DNA of 64,000 bases from Lingula anatina (lineage: Eukaryota; Brachiopoda; Lingulata; Lingulida; Lingulidae): NCBI RefSeq assembly GCF_001039355.2, contig NW_019774469.1, forward strand, positions 337,484 to 401,483, given 5' to 3'. Below, piece by piece: positions 1-13,165 of the stretch (position 1 is its first letter; each line of letters opens with the position of its first letter). A program made the position numbers and the translations under genes. Under the pieces are notes generated by a model. It saw only the letters and a list, made by a program, of their open reading frames with translations, was not told the DNA's origin and searched no databases.

Positions 1-740
1 TTTTGGAAAACGAGTTTTTTTCATTTGCTTTGACATTTTCAGTACGATATAAAATTTTAAAGTAGTCCATTGATACACCGCCAAGGAACAAGGTTGACTT
101 TGCTGGCGTCCTATAGTTATTGACACCACCGTATACTCTGCTGAACTCCTTATGCCGACTATGTGACATTATTCAGGTACAAACAAACATGCAAAAAAAT
201 CATTTCTCGAACAGATTATTCTCAGATAAATATTCGCGAGCAAAAGAGAGGTCAAAGGGGCCATTGGTACGAACTATATTTATATGAATTACCAGAGGCA
301 AACCTTTTTTTAGTTTTTACCACAAATCAATTCATTAAAGACTTAAACTGAACGCCAGGGGGCTTCCAATGGCTTCGGACCTCCCGATCACTAAGAACAT
401 TCAAACCGCTTTATATACGTTCCTCTGACAAGATTTCCAGGAAAATGGTTTGCATGCGTCCTAGTTGATTAGAATATCCTCCCTTTTGGATAAGACGAGG
501 TTTAACATTTCAACAAAACTAGTAAACGACAACATAGGAAGATCTCGCAGCGTGTTAACGATTAATGATTATTCTGATAAATTCAACCAGAGGCACACTT
601 GAGATCGTTTCACGTTAATTTCATTTTATTCTCACACTATCTATGTTTTCCGTGTAAGCCGTGAAGGGGGAAGGAATGTTACTCTTGCAAAGAAAGAAGA
701 TCATATTTCTTACCTGGAGTCGAGGCGGATATATTTTTAG

Positions 741-780
741 CTCCCTCTCTCTCTTTTTCTCTCTCTCTCTCTCTCTCTCA
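741..780. repeat. CT microsatellite
   Basis: Alternating CT run inside the first 1-kb tandem unit; the matching run in the second unit is at 1874-1902. Confidence 0.95.
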
Positions 781-1871
781 CGTAGAACATGCGCAGGGCT
801 GGGGCTGATTTCATCAACGGTTTTTAGCCTGAAAACTGGTTTAAGGTTTTAGACCTATATATGAGCTAGGGCTTTTTCGTTGAAAGTATAAAAAGTGAAT
901 ATTGCAATTTCTGAAAAAAAAGGAAATATTTCGAAAATGAAGTGCTGAGCAATTAAAAAAATGCCTGAAATCCAGAATCGATGCATTAGCATCAAGCATT
1001 CTTTAACTGAATTTTGGGAAAAGAGTTTTTACATTTGCTTTGACATTTCCAGTACGATATAATTTTTTAAAATAGTCCATTGATACACTCTCTGGGAACA
1101 AGATGGATTTTGCTTGCGTCCTGTACTCCACCGCAACATCAGCTGATCTCTTTATGTTGACCATGTAACATTATTCAGGTACAAACAAACATGCAAAAAC
1201 ACATTTCTCGAACAGTTTATTCTCAGAAAAATATTCGCAAGCAAAAGAGAGGTCAAAGGGGCCATTGGTACGAACTATATTTATATGAATTACCAGAGGC
1301 ACACTTTTTTAGTTTTTACCACAAATCAATTCATTAAAGACTTAAACTGAACGCCAGGGGGCTTCCAATGGCTTCGGACCTCCCGATTACTAAGATAATT
1401 CAAACCGCTTTATATATGTTCCTCTGATAAGATTTCCAGGAAAATGGTTTTCAGGCGTCATAGTTGCTTAGAATATCTTCCCTTTTAGATAAGACGAGGT
1501 TTAACATTTCAATGAAACTAGTAAACGGTAACATAGGAAGATCTTGCATCGTGTTAACGATTAATGATTATTCTAATAATTTCAACCAGAGGCACAATTG
1601 AAATCGTTTCAAGTTAATTTCATTTCATTCACACTCTACCTGTGTTTTCCATGTAAGCTGCGAAGGGGGAAGGAATGTTACTCTTGCAAAGGAAGGAGAT
1701 CATATTTCTTACCTGGAGTCGAGGCAGATATTTTTAGTTCTCCCTTTCTCTCTCACGTAGAGCATGCGCACTACCTGTGTTTTCCATGTAAGCCGCAAAG
1801 GGGGGAAACATTGTTACTCTTGCAAAGAAAGAAGATCGTATTTCTTACCTGGAGTCGAGGCGGATATATTT

Positions 1872-1873
<2 letters not shown>

Positions 1874-1902
<29 letters not shown>
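1874..1902. repeat. CT microsatellite
   Basis: Alternating TC run in the second tandem unit, homologous in position to the run at 741-780. Confidence 0.95.
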
Positions 1903-2505
1903 AAACATGCACTGGGACTCCTTTCAAAAATTTTTAGCATTAACTGGTTTAGACCAAAATCTGAGCTAGGGGATTTGGGTTGAAAGCAAAAATGTGTACA
2001 CCATTTCTGAAAAAAAAATGTAAATATTTCGAAAATGACTCGCTGACTCGCTAAGGAATTTGCAAAACAATTCCCAGATTCCAGAATCTATGTACCTGCA
2101 ACAAGCATTCTATAACTTATATTTGGAAAACATAATTGTTTTATATATATTTTCAAAAATGTTTAGCACAATTGTTGAACTTTTTTCTTTTTTTCTCATC
2201 TCTTTTTTTCTGTACAGTTATAATATCCATAACCAACTCGCATGATGCCTACATAGTTGTAGATCTATTCCACGCATATATTCATGTGCTTGATAACTTC
2301 CTACTGGTCGTATTACACAATGTACTTTGTTTTCCTAAGTAAATTCTCCCCCCGCCCCTCCCCCCACCCACCCTTTCCTGCTGTAACTTCTTCGTTCCAC
2401 CAAACGCTACGATGCACTTAAATGTGCTAACTAGGAAGGGGAGCATTTTTGGCAGACTTACACATTCTCACTCGCACACACGCACGGACACACAAACGCA
2501 CATTG

Positions 2506-2615
2506 GGATTGAGAGAGAGAGAGAGAGAAATAGAGAAATAGACAGGCGAGAGAAAAAGTGTGAGAGGAGGATCGAGAGAGAGAGAGAAAGTGAGAGATAG
2601 GGATCGAGAGAGAGA

Positions 2616-2646
<31 letters not shown>
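2506..2646. repeat. GA-rich tract followed by (AAT)n
   Basis: Imperfect GAGA tract from about 2506 to 2614, then about ten AAT repeats (2615-2645). A second GA-rich patch lies near 2945-2990. The flanking 2110-3660 is AT-rich and I see no gene in it; short ORFs there run through simple sequence. Confidence 0.9.
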
Positions 2647-3751
2647 TTTATTTCTTAAAACCGCACTACACTAGCGTCTCAGTGCTGTTTACAGGTAAAA
2701 TTATTAGGATTACAACTTATTATATATATAATAAAAGCTAAGGTAAAACAATTAAAATAATTAAAACTGGTTAAAATAGTAATGGTCTGAATAATAAAAC
2801 TTTTTTTCTGATAAAATGAGAAGATATTAATTAAAATGCTGTGCAAATAAGAATGTTTTTAAATCTTTTTTAAAAACCTCAACACTGTCAATAGTCCGAA
2901 TGTGTTAGGGTAATTGATTCCATAAAATTGATAAATAGACGATTCAGAGAGAGAAAAAGTGAGTGAGAAGGATCGAGAGAAAGAAACATTGGGAAGGGAG
3001 GCATACACCGCACCACCTGCCCGCTGTTCATACAATAACAACAATAGCTGAACTATAAGCTTATCCCGTGCTTGTATTCACCAGAAATAAACACGACCTT
3101 AAGCTATACACCTTTCGTATTAGGCCTTACAACGTCTTTGTTCATTTGCAAACCAGGTAGCTGTAAATTTATTCGCTTACTTTGTCGTCTCGATCACAGT
3201 GGACCAGGAGTAAATAGATCTAAATAAGCACTGCGACATGTAGGCACACGTCTTGCTTGGTTTAATTTTTTGTTCGTTTGAAAAAAGAAAAATGCTGTTC
3301 ATTTTCTCACAGCAATAAGTTTCACCTGAGTTACAGACAAAGTGACGCTGATTGGAGTTTGTTATTAATTTCATTTCATTTGTGCTCTATTCTCATCACA
3401 TATGCATCTTCCCAATGAATGTTGTACGGTAGTATTCTCTTCTAGATAGAGCAAATATACGACCCTACATATCATATAGTTACGTACTACAAGACCCTGG
3501 ACAAGTATAATACACTTCTAGTATTGCTAAGGTCTGTTATGGCATCCACGTAGCAACAGCGAGCTATTGGCCTATATGCACTCTCTGCTTTCATTGTTGT
3601 ACTTCTTGTATTGAATATTTGACGCCTTTTGTTATATACGCACTTCAGTGAGGTGAGGTGAAATCAATACAAGGCAGTTTTCACGTCAATAACCCGAAAG
3701 GGTCGGCCTCTACATAGGTCTGTGCCCAGCCTGGGAGGGAAAGACGCCAAG

Positions 3752-5941
3752 ATGGCCATGAAACATTTCTACAACGACTTCAGTGAAAACTTTTTAACTT
3801 GTCATATATGTCTGGAGGAATATAAAGACCCGAGAGTGCTCCCCTGTTACCACACGTTCTGCCTGGAATGTATTGCTGACCATGCAGCCAAGAATGGTGT
3901 CCAGAACAAGTTCTCCTGTCCCGTGTGTCGCCAGCAGATTCCCGTACCTCCAGGTGGGTTTACCACCCTCGTGAAAGATTTCTTCTTAAGAAAAGTAACC
4001 GACTTCGTGAAAGGCCAAGCAGCGTCAGGGGGGACACTTTGTGAGTATTGCAACCATAAAAAGGCCAGTTTATTATGTCAGGGCTGCCCAGAAACCAACC
4101 ACCTGTGTGCACCGTGCCGCGAATTACACGACAAAATACCCTCGTGCAAGGGCCACGAGTTTGCCCCTCTACCAAATGCTGAAATTCCATTAAATCTAAC
4201 CAGCATACGAGAACAGTTATGTCAAGTAATAGGTAACACTCAATACTGTGACAAACACAGGAGAGAACCGCTGGCGTTCTATTGTCAAGACGACGACACT
4301 GTCATGTGCAGGTTTTGTGAAGAAGGTCACAGCAAACACCATGTCAAGATGTTAGATACTGTGGTGCAGGCCCATAGGGAGCTAATACAAGAAAAGTTGA
4401 AATGTCTCCCACCTGAGAAATTGTCTCGTTTTGATAAAGCGGTAGAGGCTTTAACACGAATCCAAGAGAGGCTTACAGAAAATCAGGCAGAGGTTATGCG
4501 TTTGGTGGAATCACAGAAATTAGCTATGACACAGGATATTAATGAAAACAATAAAACTATTGAACGAGAACTCAGTGATTATTATCAGCAAGTTGAGAAA
4601 GATGCCAGGACTCAGAAGGGGGGGAACTTGGCAAATGTCAAACAGCATTTGGAAACTTACCGAACAAAAGTAGAGTCTGATTACACCAAATTGAAAGGCA
4701 ATGTAGAAAACATAAGCAAGGCAATATTGGCAGAAGTTAAGGCACTCACCTCCTCCCAGGTGAAAACTTTAGAAGCTGAAAAAGACAAACAAGAAACCAA
4801 CAAGATTTTCATACAAAGTGTCCAATATTTTGCTCAGCAACTTATAGACTCCGGCTCTAACATCGACGTCATGACCCACTCTAAGAAACTCCAGACTAGA
4901 ATCCAAGAGTTAGAGACATTAGAACCACTCATTGCCATCATGACCACCGACGTGACGTTTACGCCAGGAAAAACAAAAATGGACCACGTGCTACAGTTTC
5001 CTAAAATTCCTGAACCACAGCTGTCCATCAAAACGGGGTCCATTACGGCCAAAACATACCACGGTCCATTGGGTACGTATTTTGGAAGTTTGAAACAAGT
5101 GATAGCGTACCCTTTTGAATTGGAGCAGTTTCAGAAAGCCACGTGGCTACAATGGGCGAAGCTGAGCCATCGTTTTCGTGCCAAGGGTTGGCTGGGAGAC
5201 ATACAGTGCACAGAGGACGGGTGCATTATAGCTGCATATGGCATTGCAGCGTCCGTGTTCTCCAACACAGGTGATTGCCACTGCGACTTCGACACAGAGG
5301 AATGGGTCAAGTGTATCACTACAGTCAGCAACGATAAATTCGTGGGCACAGCGAGAGATAAATTCTGCAGGTTGTATTCAACATCAGGTCGGGTTATCAA
5401 ATGTTTTGGTCAGTACGAAATGTCTGAACCCGGGGGTGTCACGGTGGACCGTACAGAGGGTAAGATTTACATATGTGATGAAAGTGCACAGTCCATGTGT
5501 GTGTACGACTTGAAATCGTTTAAACTTGTCAACAGAATTCCTATCCCAATGTGCAGTAAAGGTTCGCTGCGCTGTGCATACCACCACGGCATCAATGCAA
5601 TCATAGTCAGCGACTACAGTGCCCACTGTGTGTATGCAGTGACACCCCAGGGTGACGTCATGTTCCAATACGGAGCACGAGGTCAGAGTGGAAGTGGAGA
5701 CGGGCAACTAAATTATCCTAGAGGAGTGTGCTTAGATAAGTTTGGACACATTTTCATAGCTGACAGGGGGAATAACAGAGTAGTTGTCCTCGGCACAGAC
5801 GGAAGATTTCTGCGCAATATTCAAATATTTAGCAGAGACATTCTGGAGCCCAAGTGCGTCGCTATTAATAACAACGGAGAGCTCGTTATTGGAAATGAAC
5901 AGAGTGATTTATTAACGTATAAGTATATAGAATTGAAATGA
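3752..5941 (+). CDS. TRIM-NHL type E3 ubiquitin ligase (TRIM2/3/71-like), single exon
   Basis: Intronless ORF of 729 codons from the ATG at 3752 (context AAGATGG, a good Kozak match); the frame is open back to 3662 but without another ATG. Seen: a C3HC4 RING finger with Cys17, Cys20, Cys32, His34, Cys37, Cys40, Cys56 and Cys59; two B-box zinc fingers at about 97-136 and 166-197; a Glu/Lys/Gln-rich coiled coil to about 370; then an NHL-type beta-propeller region whose clearest repeats are near residues 556-590 (PGGVTVD...IYICD) and 650-685 (GQLNYPRGVCLD...IFIADRGNNRVVV). Known for the family: RING transfers ubiquitin from an E2, the coiled coil dimerises, NHL binds protein or RNA. Intronless TRIMs of this kind are expanded in molluscs. 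The substrate cannot be told, and I do not assign a specific orthologue. A candidate acceptor (CACTTCAG, 3640-3647) could mark a spliced 5' UTR. Confidence 0.93.
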   Translation: MAMKHFYNDFSENFLTCHICLEEYKDPRVLPCYHTFCLECIADHAAKNGVQNKFSCPVCRQQIPVPPGGFTTLVKDFFLRKVTDFVKGQAASGGTLCEYCNHKKASLLCQGCPETNHLCAPCRELHDKIPSCKGHEFAPLPNAEIPLNLTSIREQLCQVIGNTQYCDKHRREPLAFYCQDDDTVMCRFCEEGHSKHHVKMLDTVVQAHRELIQEKLKCLPPEKLSRFDKAVEALTRIQERLTENQAEVMRLVESQKLAMTQDINENNKTIERELSDYYQQVEKDARTQKGGNLANVKQHLETYRTKVESDYTKLKGNVENISKAILAEVKALTSSQVKTLEAEKDKQETNKIFIQSVQYFAQQLIDSGSNIDVMTHSKKLQTRIQELETLEPLIAIMTTDVTFTPGKTKMDHVLQFPKIPEPQLSIKTGSITAKTYHGPLGTYFGSLKQVIAYPFELEQFQKATWLQWAKLSHRFRAKGWLGDIQCTEDGCIIAAYGIAASVFSNTGDCHCDFDTEEWVKCITTVSNDKFVGTARDKFCRLYSTSGRVIKCFGQYEMSEPGGVTVDRTEGKIYICDESAQSMCVYDLKSFKLVNRIPIPMCSKGSLRCAYHHGINAIIVSDYSAHCVYAVTPQGDVMFQYGARGQSGSGDGQLNYPRGVCLDKFGHIFIADRGNNRVVVLGTDGRFLRNIQIFSRDILEPKCVAINNNGELVIGNEQSDLLTYKYIELK

Positions 5942-6604
5942 CATAGGAGCTAACTCCGTGATAATTTTTGTCACCAACAACAATGAGGACAATATAATGG
6001 GACACCCGACTAACGAGCTTCGAACTACTTGGGGTGACAATGATTGTTTCAGCCAGCTGTCTCAACCAGCGAAATTGGCCGTTCCAGAAAGTCGTCTCCA
6101 CTGTCACAATGCATCGTCCCAGCCAGCATTTCTGCTAACTTGCAACTTCTAAAAATGTGACTGACCATGGTACCTTAGCAATATTGTAAAAACATGCACT
6201 TACAATCGCTGTTAGGACACAGCTAGCTCGGTATTACACCTGTATAACAAACACTAAAAAAAAACGGTTCTGGTTTTTCTAAATGTAAATTGCAGCTTAA
6301 ATACTTAGAAAACCAATTCCTTGAACTGCAAACCAGATATATGGAAATGTTAACAGATTTGAAAACATGTTTTATTTATGAAATATTTAACTGTCATTCA
6401 GTAGATGTAACATTATATTTTTCTAAAAACATTAAAATTTTTAATTCAAAATATATTGTTATTAATGGGTTTTAATGTCTGAATGGTTTTGTGTAAATGG
6501 CACTGAGATACATGTGCAGTGAGATTCTTAAAGGAAATTATTTATCATTGTTATAATACTACCATCAATACCGGAAAAGCAGTCGGAGAACGCATAACTT
6601 CGCA

Positions 6605-6610
6605 AATAAA
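6605..6610 (+). terminator. candidate polyadenylation signal for the TRIM gene
   Basis: AATAAA about 660 nt after the TRIM stop codon; another AATAAA follows near 6645. Either could end the transcript. Confidence 0.4.
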
Positions 6611-6928
6611 ACTGTTTTTTTAACTGATAATTAATCATTGTTTAATAAATAGATCATAACCTAAATCTAATCACTTCAATGGTAGACCATTTCTGGCCTA
6701 AACTGCTAATTCCATCAAAATACATGAATAACTTCTTGAGAAGAGACAAACAAATGAACAAACAGAGGTGAAAACATAACTTTCTTGGCGGAGGTATCTA
6801 TCCTGCATACTTGTAGAGATGTTAACAGGAGGGAGGCATCACACTGGTGGAAGACTGGCAGTGTAACATGAACGTGTCTCCAAGTTTCAAATAATTGGTT
6901 GTGAATTCCTGTTTTATTTATTTATCCC

Positions 6929-7082
6929 GGCCCGTAGCCAGGGGTGGGGGTGAAAGAACCCCTTTTCGCCAGGAAAAGGTCCTTTCTGGGCAAACATTTA
7001 TCTAGGCATATGAAGTATTCATTACAAAAAGATCCACATGTTCAGAAAAATAACCCGGAGCCCCTTTTGCTGGCTACAGGCT
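6929..7082. mobile_element. MITE with GTAGCCAG-type inverted ends (copy 1)
   Basis: The left end CCCGTAGCCAGG is inverted at the right end (GCTGGCTACAGG). A second diverged copy with the same interior words (AAAGGTCC...AAAAT...CCTTTTTG) is at 15762-15932. It is short, non-coding and dispersed. No clear target duplication was found. Confidence 0.65.
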
Positions 7083-9317
7083 TGTATACTGTATGTTTTT
7101 ATATACCGAGGTACCTGTCTCCAATGATTGGCTGCCAATACCTGTTTTATTAGCCATATATTTTTAAAATAACCTGATATGTTCAGTACCAGACATAGAT
7201 GATTTAAAAAGTATCGCTGGCATTTCTGAAGAAGGCAAGCACTACCCAGCAGTTACAGCGTCAAGGGCGGCAGACGACTACAGGCTCTGGTTTGTAAATT
7301 TCACTATTCGACCTCACACTACACTAACAGTGGTTATGAAACCGCTGAAAAACAGGAGGACGACGATAAACCGAGTGGACAAATCCACAAAAAACACCCC
7401 GTAGAACATACATTGTAAGTCAACGCTAGCCAAGTCACGCCACGCCGTGCGCTTCCGTGTCTGACCTTTGACCTGGACTATAGGTCTATCACGTGATATC
7501 AGTGTGGCTGGCAGCAGTAATTGCGCCGTTAGAGTGCCATTAAGGGGAGTTAGTCTTCTTTATTAAGCGAATTACTTTTTTAATGCGTCAAATGTCGTTG
7601 AAATATTATGAGTTAATAGCGTGACACGAAGAAGATATATATACATTCCACTAATACGTGCAAACCACTTTAACAAGTGGAATCAAATGCCTAAGCTTTA
7701 AGCAACGACACCTTTTTGACCAGATAGGCCTTTATGTTTATTCAATAAAACGGCTACAGGATAGTGTTAACGTGATACACATTTTTTGAAGATTGTTTGA
7801 TGCCAAAATTGCAGATCAATGTTTGAAAGGTCTTTTTTTTTTTTTTTTTTTGACGAAACAGGTGGAAAAACAAGTTGGAATATTAGGTATCTAGAGAACT
7901 GAACGATATTCACATTTCAATCGATAAGGTTTACTTCTCAATTTAAAGACATTTTTCATTCAACTGTTACTGAGATTCATGAAAGGGAATATGTTGAATT
8001 GCTGTGGGGGCATTGCGTTGTCAAGGCACACCTAAGACACAATTAAAATAGACTACAGTTGGTTGTTTGAATCCAAACCATGTCGTCCATTAACACCACT
8101 AATAAAACTGAACACGTGTTCACAAACCTCAGCCGACCCATTTGCCCGTCTCTCCCGTTTTCAAGTACACAAAAGTGACTCGTTAATGCAGCTATGAGTG
8201 TCGATTGTGTTTTAGGCTGCGTTTACATTGAAATGATCGTATTAGGTAGTTAGAACTAACTCCAGAGGGACTCTCGATGCTTGACCATCTGGACAGGGGT
8301 TGACCACCCCTTTGACCAAGAAAAAAAACTCATATGTCTGTGGCAATGTCCCTTCATTTTCACCAAAACCAGGTGTTAATGAACACGACTTCTCGTCAGC
8401 CTGAAGTGGTCCACGTATTATTTCATTCAGGTAATAATTATTCTAGTGACCGTGTGTACAAACTAAAAGTCGCCAACCAAATAAGCCAACGGATAATTAA
8501 CTTTATTACCCTAACACGGCCACGTACTTTTGTCAAAACCGTCACGAACGTGGCTTTATTGACCAGCAGTGACCGCCCCTGTTGTCCAGCTCATCATGAC
8601 AACGTGACCACAGCCAAATGACCATTAGCCTCATAGGAACATACACGCTTGGCACTGGATACGTGTTCTTCGCTTAATGAAGCAATTTACACCTTCCTTG
8701 GACAGAATTGGGAAACATTTATAAAGTACTTAGCCCCGCTGTCGACGCGTTATTATAAATTTGCAAACATACAGCAATTTTTATATCTGAATTTTGGAGC
8801 CATTTTAATGCCCCTGGCGGTGAAGGATCTGAATGTCAAGGATGGAAAAATGGATTATTTCGGGGGTTTTGGGGGACGTTTCTTGTTGTGTATCGACTTT
8901 CTTTTTGAAACAGGTGTGCAGCTTAACCCTAAGGTTGGAGGAGAGAGAGAGAGAGAGCGAGAGAGAGAGGGAGGGAGGGAGTCGTAAAACTCGTTTAAAT
9001 AATATTGCACTGCTGATTGTGAATACACAATGAAATAGAACAACCGACAACAACATGAATAATGACTATAATAACAACAACAAAAACAACAATAAAAATA
9101 GTAATACTAAAAAGTTTTAACTTTTTCAACTTCACCCAAGAAACTCATTTCTGATGTGTGTATTTGCCAGATGAACGACAAACAAAACACAGTGTGTGTA
9201 TTATGTGTGTTTTATGTGTGTATGTATCATGATCACATTTCTTCTTTACATTGGCCAAAACAATAGCATAGTAATTACACTTAGAAAAAAAAAATGATAT
9301 TGTTTTTAAACAGATCA
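7083..9317. other. intergenic stretch without a supported gene
   Basis: AT-rich with a T20 run (7832-7851) and a GA microsatellite (8939-8981). The longest ORF (8334-8621, +) has no recognisable domain, no strong start context and no splice or codon-bias support, so it is not called. Confidence 0.6.
8939..8981. repeat. GA microsatellite
   Basis: GA dinucleotide run grading into GGGA repeats. Confidence 0.95.
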
Positions 9318-9602
9318 CTACAAAGTGACTCTCTGGGTGAGTGCATATTGAACATCATTCCAATCATAAAAAGGAAATAATTCACGCAATGATATACACA
9401 CACCGTCCCGTGACTGAGCCACCGGAACTGAAGAAAGAGAAAATGTCTGGTTGTATTCTAATAACGTCCTGATATTGTTGTACATGTATAGATCATAGAG
9501 AATCGTGAAAGTTGTTAACTGTGCTATGTTGATGAATAAAATAACTATAGCACTTCCACTTCCACTGACTGCTACATCAGCTTCATATAAAGAACCACTC
9601 AC
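9318..9602 (-). CDS. unassigned ORF, possible exon
   Basis: Minus-strand open frame of 94 codons with hydrophobic and aromatic residues and a stop at 9318. No family is recognised. The frame is closed by a stop about 35 nt upstream of its beginning and no convincing acceptor is visible. It lies about 125 bp from another minus-strand ORF (9728-10024), which leaves a small chance that both belong to one minus-strand gene. Confidence 0.15.
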   Translation of the reverse strand: MSGSLYEADVAVSGSGSAIVILFINIAQLTTFTILYDLYMYNNIRTLLEYNQTFSLSSVPVAQSRDGVCISLRELFPFYDWNDVQYALTQRVTL

Positions 9603-9727
9603 AACACGTGTGGTAGAATTGCCGCCAGGTAAAGCTTTATTTCAAATACTGGGATAACGCTTGCAAACACGGAGATCTCTATACGTTGAATTTAGAAATG
9701 GGTTAAATACACTACAACGCATTAATT

Positions 9728-10024
9728 TCAGCGGCACATATTACGTTTATATGACTGTATATACAGCGCAGAATTAACGCGCATGTTGATGTTTTGCCGC
9801 GGGACAAACTTCAACTCAGTTTCTCGGGTAACGGCTAAACAATAGTTTGAGTAACGGAACTCGACCTTGGGAACAACCTTAACAAGTCTATATTTCTTTA
9901 CCAGGCACATGATATAGCGGTAAATGTCACATGCCGCCCCATGATACTTCCACCATGGACTAGGATCAGACACAGCGTTCACACCGCCCGGTGTTGATCC
10001 ACTGTTTTCAACCCACCCTCGGAC
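9728..10024 (-). CDS. unassigned ORF or terminal exon
   Basis: Minus-strand ORF. From the internal ATG at 10024 it gives about 98 codons ending at 9728, and the frame stays open further upstream. A CTTCAG acceptor-like site precedes the open frame near 10054. Composition is less AT-rich than the surroundings and Tyr, Cys and Arg are frequent, but no domain is recognised. It sits only about 330 bp from the start of the plus-strand PAN gene, so a divergent promoter is conceivable. This is inference only. Confidence 0.2.
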   Translation of the reverse strand, partial: VRGWVENSGSTPGGVNAVSDPSPWWKYHGAACDIYRYIMCLVKKYRLVKVVPKVEFRYSNYCLAVTRETELKFVPRQNINMRVNSALYIQSYKRNMCR

Positions 10025-10381
10025 CATAGGGAACCTTGGTGAACACACTGAAGCACTCGGATCGACTCCAATCTGTGATCAACGGGCGCATTGTGAACTG
10101 GCCCTCACCTCATATGAAACCGCCGCCACCGGAACTCGAACAGCGCGTTCCATTCAACAATAAAAAAGTTTACGATTGCTTCAAAGGCTGATTGATATTC
10201 AACCTCTTCGCTTCCGAAATTTTTAAACAGCTATGTGTGCCAGGCCCTCAGAGTAATTAATTCATTGGTCGTGTATCTGGAATATAATAGACCATTATCT
10301 CTGCCACGGCCACAGTGAGACGCAGGAGCTAAAGGACACAGAAAGAGGGAGATAGTGAGAGAGTGAGAGACGAAGAACACA

Positions 10382-10484
10382 ATGGCTGGCAAACATGTCC
10401 TTCTCGTAGCGCTCCAAGTTGTATTGTTTTCTGACTGTGTCAATTCGCAGGCGGTTCCTCTTCCAGGCCAGCGACTACCAATAA
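10382..10484 (+). CDS. PAN gene exon 1: signal peptide
   Basis: ATG at 10382 (context CACAATGG). It encodes a basic N-terminus, a hydrophobic core (VLLVALQVVLF) and a likely signal-peptidase site near residues 22-24 (VNSQA), then a short Pro-rich stretch. The donor is ATAA/GTGAGT at 10485, leaving phase 1. The 5' flank 10325-10380 is purine-rich and probably 5' UTR. Intron 1 is about 3.4 kb. Confidence 0.75.
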
Positions 10485-13131
10485 GTGAGTACAGAATTAT
10501 GTTCTTTTTTTTATATACCCAGAAGAACATTCAGTAGTAAAAAATTATTATCTGAATCCTTATCAGCCTTTTTGTTTCTGCTCAATATATTACACATATA
10601 TAACCTTTAAAATCCATTTTTGCTCTTGAAGTCTAATCATAAAAAATGAAAAATCCGTGATCAGTTTTCACGACTGCTTTATCCACGGGATGTGTTTAAA
10701 GAAGCTCAGTTCGGGTTTTGAAAGGAGAATAATATGAACGCCCTTTTTATTTCATTTGTACTTCTGCCGTAAGGAACTCGCACACCTTATAAACGGGTTG
10801 GTCCGGTTCATTAGCATCTGATTAGAAATTCAGGGTTAAGAACGCCATAAGGCATCTCCAGTCATTAAAATATGTTAAAGACGTTTTACTTTGTTTTTAA
10901 TTAGCTGTCGTATATGTTTCTGTTGTCAGGCGGGTGAAAAAGTTGTACTACACGTACAACTATACTGCAAGGAATTGATGGAATATAACTACAAACTGCA
11001 AAATACTTCACTTATTCTTTTATTAGCTTATGAAGAATAAAAAGCACATAAAACAGCAAGACACCTACAGATTTAAATATCATAGTTTCTTAAATTGCTT
11101 TAAATTGGCTTCTATTGACAACAGCCCTATTGATAATAGTATTATTGACCAACTTCTTCCCTTTTCCCTATCCATAATATGTCAAAATATTAATGAATAA
11201 AATAAAAAGATAAAATAAAATAAAGATGAAAACACACTAACCTTACTTAGATGTCCATAAGATATAAGACACACAGAGTGCGTTCGTCCCGCATGTTACA
11301 AAAAACGATTTATTGTCCAGAAAAAACAATGTCAGGAAATATCCCTTTGTCACCATAATTAATCCAAACCGTTTATAAAACCAAGATATAGAAGACTCCG
11401 CTTTCCAGCTGTAAAAATCCATTTTGAGTTTGAATTTATCTATTTGCACGGGCACAAGTGAAGGGCAGCAGTCTCCTCCATTTTTTTTTTTTTTTTCAAG
11501 ACTGACCTAGAACTCATAATCTTTTAATAAATTGTAGTTCTGTGTCCTGTTCTGTTCTGTGATTGAGTGAATGATGTTGGACTTTTGAGGAAAGCAATGT
11601 TTTGCTATGTAAGGGACATGGGCTCAACCTGCGGTTCGTCCGATCGTTAAGGTTAATATTGATACCAAGCACAGGACCTTCCGCCAATTTTACCGATGAC
11701 TTTCTGCCATTGTAGTACTCTAAATATCTTGACTGCCAAATATTAAGTTCTCACCATGAACACTGCCAAACGAATATCTCCTGTACGTCCTCAGTGCGTT
11801 CATCATTTTAACACAGTTCACTAATCAAAATTCTTCAAATCAACGTACTGTACAAGAGAAAACCCTCCTTTCACTGTCTTTAGTTATTTGTTATTTTGAA
11901 ACTGTGATGACGTATTCAATGATAGGGAAGGCTTCCTGAAGAGCTCTGTTGATATCTAGATTTGTATTATTTGAAGTTAAGTAAACGTTTACAAGTCTGG
12001 GGATATTGTGATATATAAAGGAAGGATGTGTTAAATACTTGATGTCCTCTGCATTTCGTCTGGCCACCTTAATTGTGAAAAGAGTGAGGTATGACCTGTG
12101 AAATTAGCGCTTCTCAAATATTTATAGTAATAAGAAATTAAATATATTTACTGGGGGGTTTTCTAGGAATTTAATGTTTTAATTATGTATCAAAACATGT
12201 CACTTTATTGAAGTCTTCGGCGTACCGACAAAATACCCCATGCATCAACCACGGTTCGGCTGTACGTGTCACCTCATTTGTAGAATAAGCTCAAGTATTC
12301 GTCCAGTAATTCTGCCTACATGGTATGTGCTACATGGTTACAATGTAGACAAATCTATAGTATCCCCCGAGGCAGATATGATATAGTCAGCAACACTTCC
12401 ATCCGCCACCACCATACACCCTACCGGAAAACTGAGATTCCAAACCCCAAAGCGATTTTTGCCAAACTAACAATGGATTTTGCTGTTTGCTTGGTATGAA
12501 TGTTTTTCTGTTAGCGCATATTAATTGCCTGCTACATGCCGTTCACTGAGGGCATAAAGACATAAAAGGGAGGAAGTCGGCTTTCCCTCTGGTCAATATG
12601 GAAATGCACGTTGCGTGTGCGCACAGCGCGTCGTTTTTATCATTTTATCCACAGCAAACATTATTTGCATAGAATTGTGTTGTCTGCTGAATTCTATAGC
12701 TTCAGTCGATTTACTATTGTATTGATGAGAGATTTTCATTTTTTTCTAAATTTTGTAGACATCTTTTTACAATTAAGAGATGGTTAGTCCTGTCTGTTGC
12801 ATACGGACCAAAACCGCTCAATTTTTCTTTAATTCATGATCAACGAACGGCGACGTCACACTTCTTAGCCTGCAATTAAATACTGAATAAACAAGATGCC
12901 ATTAAAGGGATAACAACTGTTCGTATGGGATCCATATTTCACAATTAATACATTGTAAACAAGTCATAGACTGGGTTCCAGGTCTGGCTCGATCTAACAG
13001 GATCATACCAACACCATGGCGTTTTCTCGCTAAATTGCTTTCAGCCTAAGCGGCTTAGATGTCTGCTTCGCACATGACCTCCGTAGGTGGCTATCCTCTG
13101 TGATGATCTCTTTTCAGAAAACACACACACA

Positions 13132-13165
<34 letters not shown>

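Larger units (their letters stand above)
1..2110. repeat. tandem repeat, about 1.01-1.1 kb unit, two copies
   Basis: The stretch from base 1 onward recurs from about 1014 with roughly 90% identity by eye; the same words appear about 1.0 kb apart (for example the ATTCAGGTACAAACAAACAT segment near 173 and 1173). A third start is visible near 2119 but diverges quickly. The second unit has an internal duplication of about 130 bp (1638-1770 versus 1771-1900). Each unit carries a CT microsatellite. No coding content is seen. The window opens at the unit start, so more copies may lie upstream. Confidence 0.85.

Noticed and set aside
3847-5707. antisense ORFs within the TRIM gene
   Set aside because: Shadows of a strongly supported coding frame on the plus strand.
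8334-8621. 95-codon plus-strand ORF
   Set aside because: No recognisable domain, splice context or codon signal.
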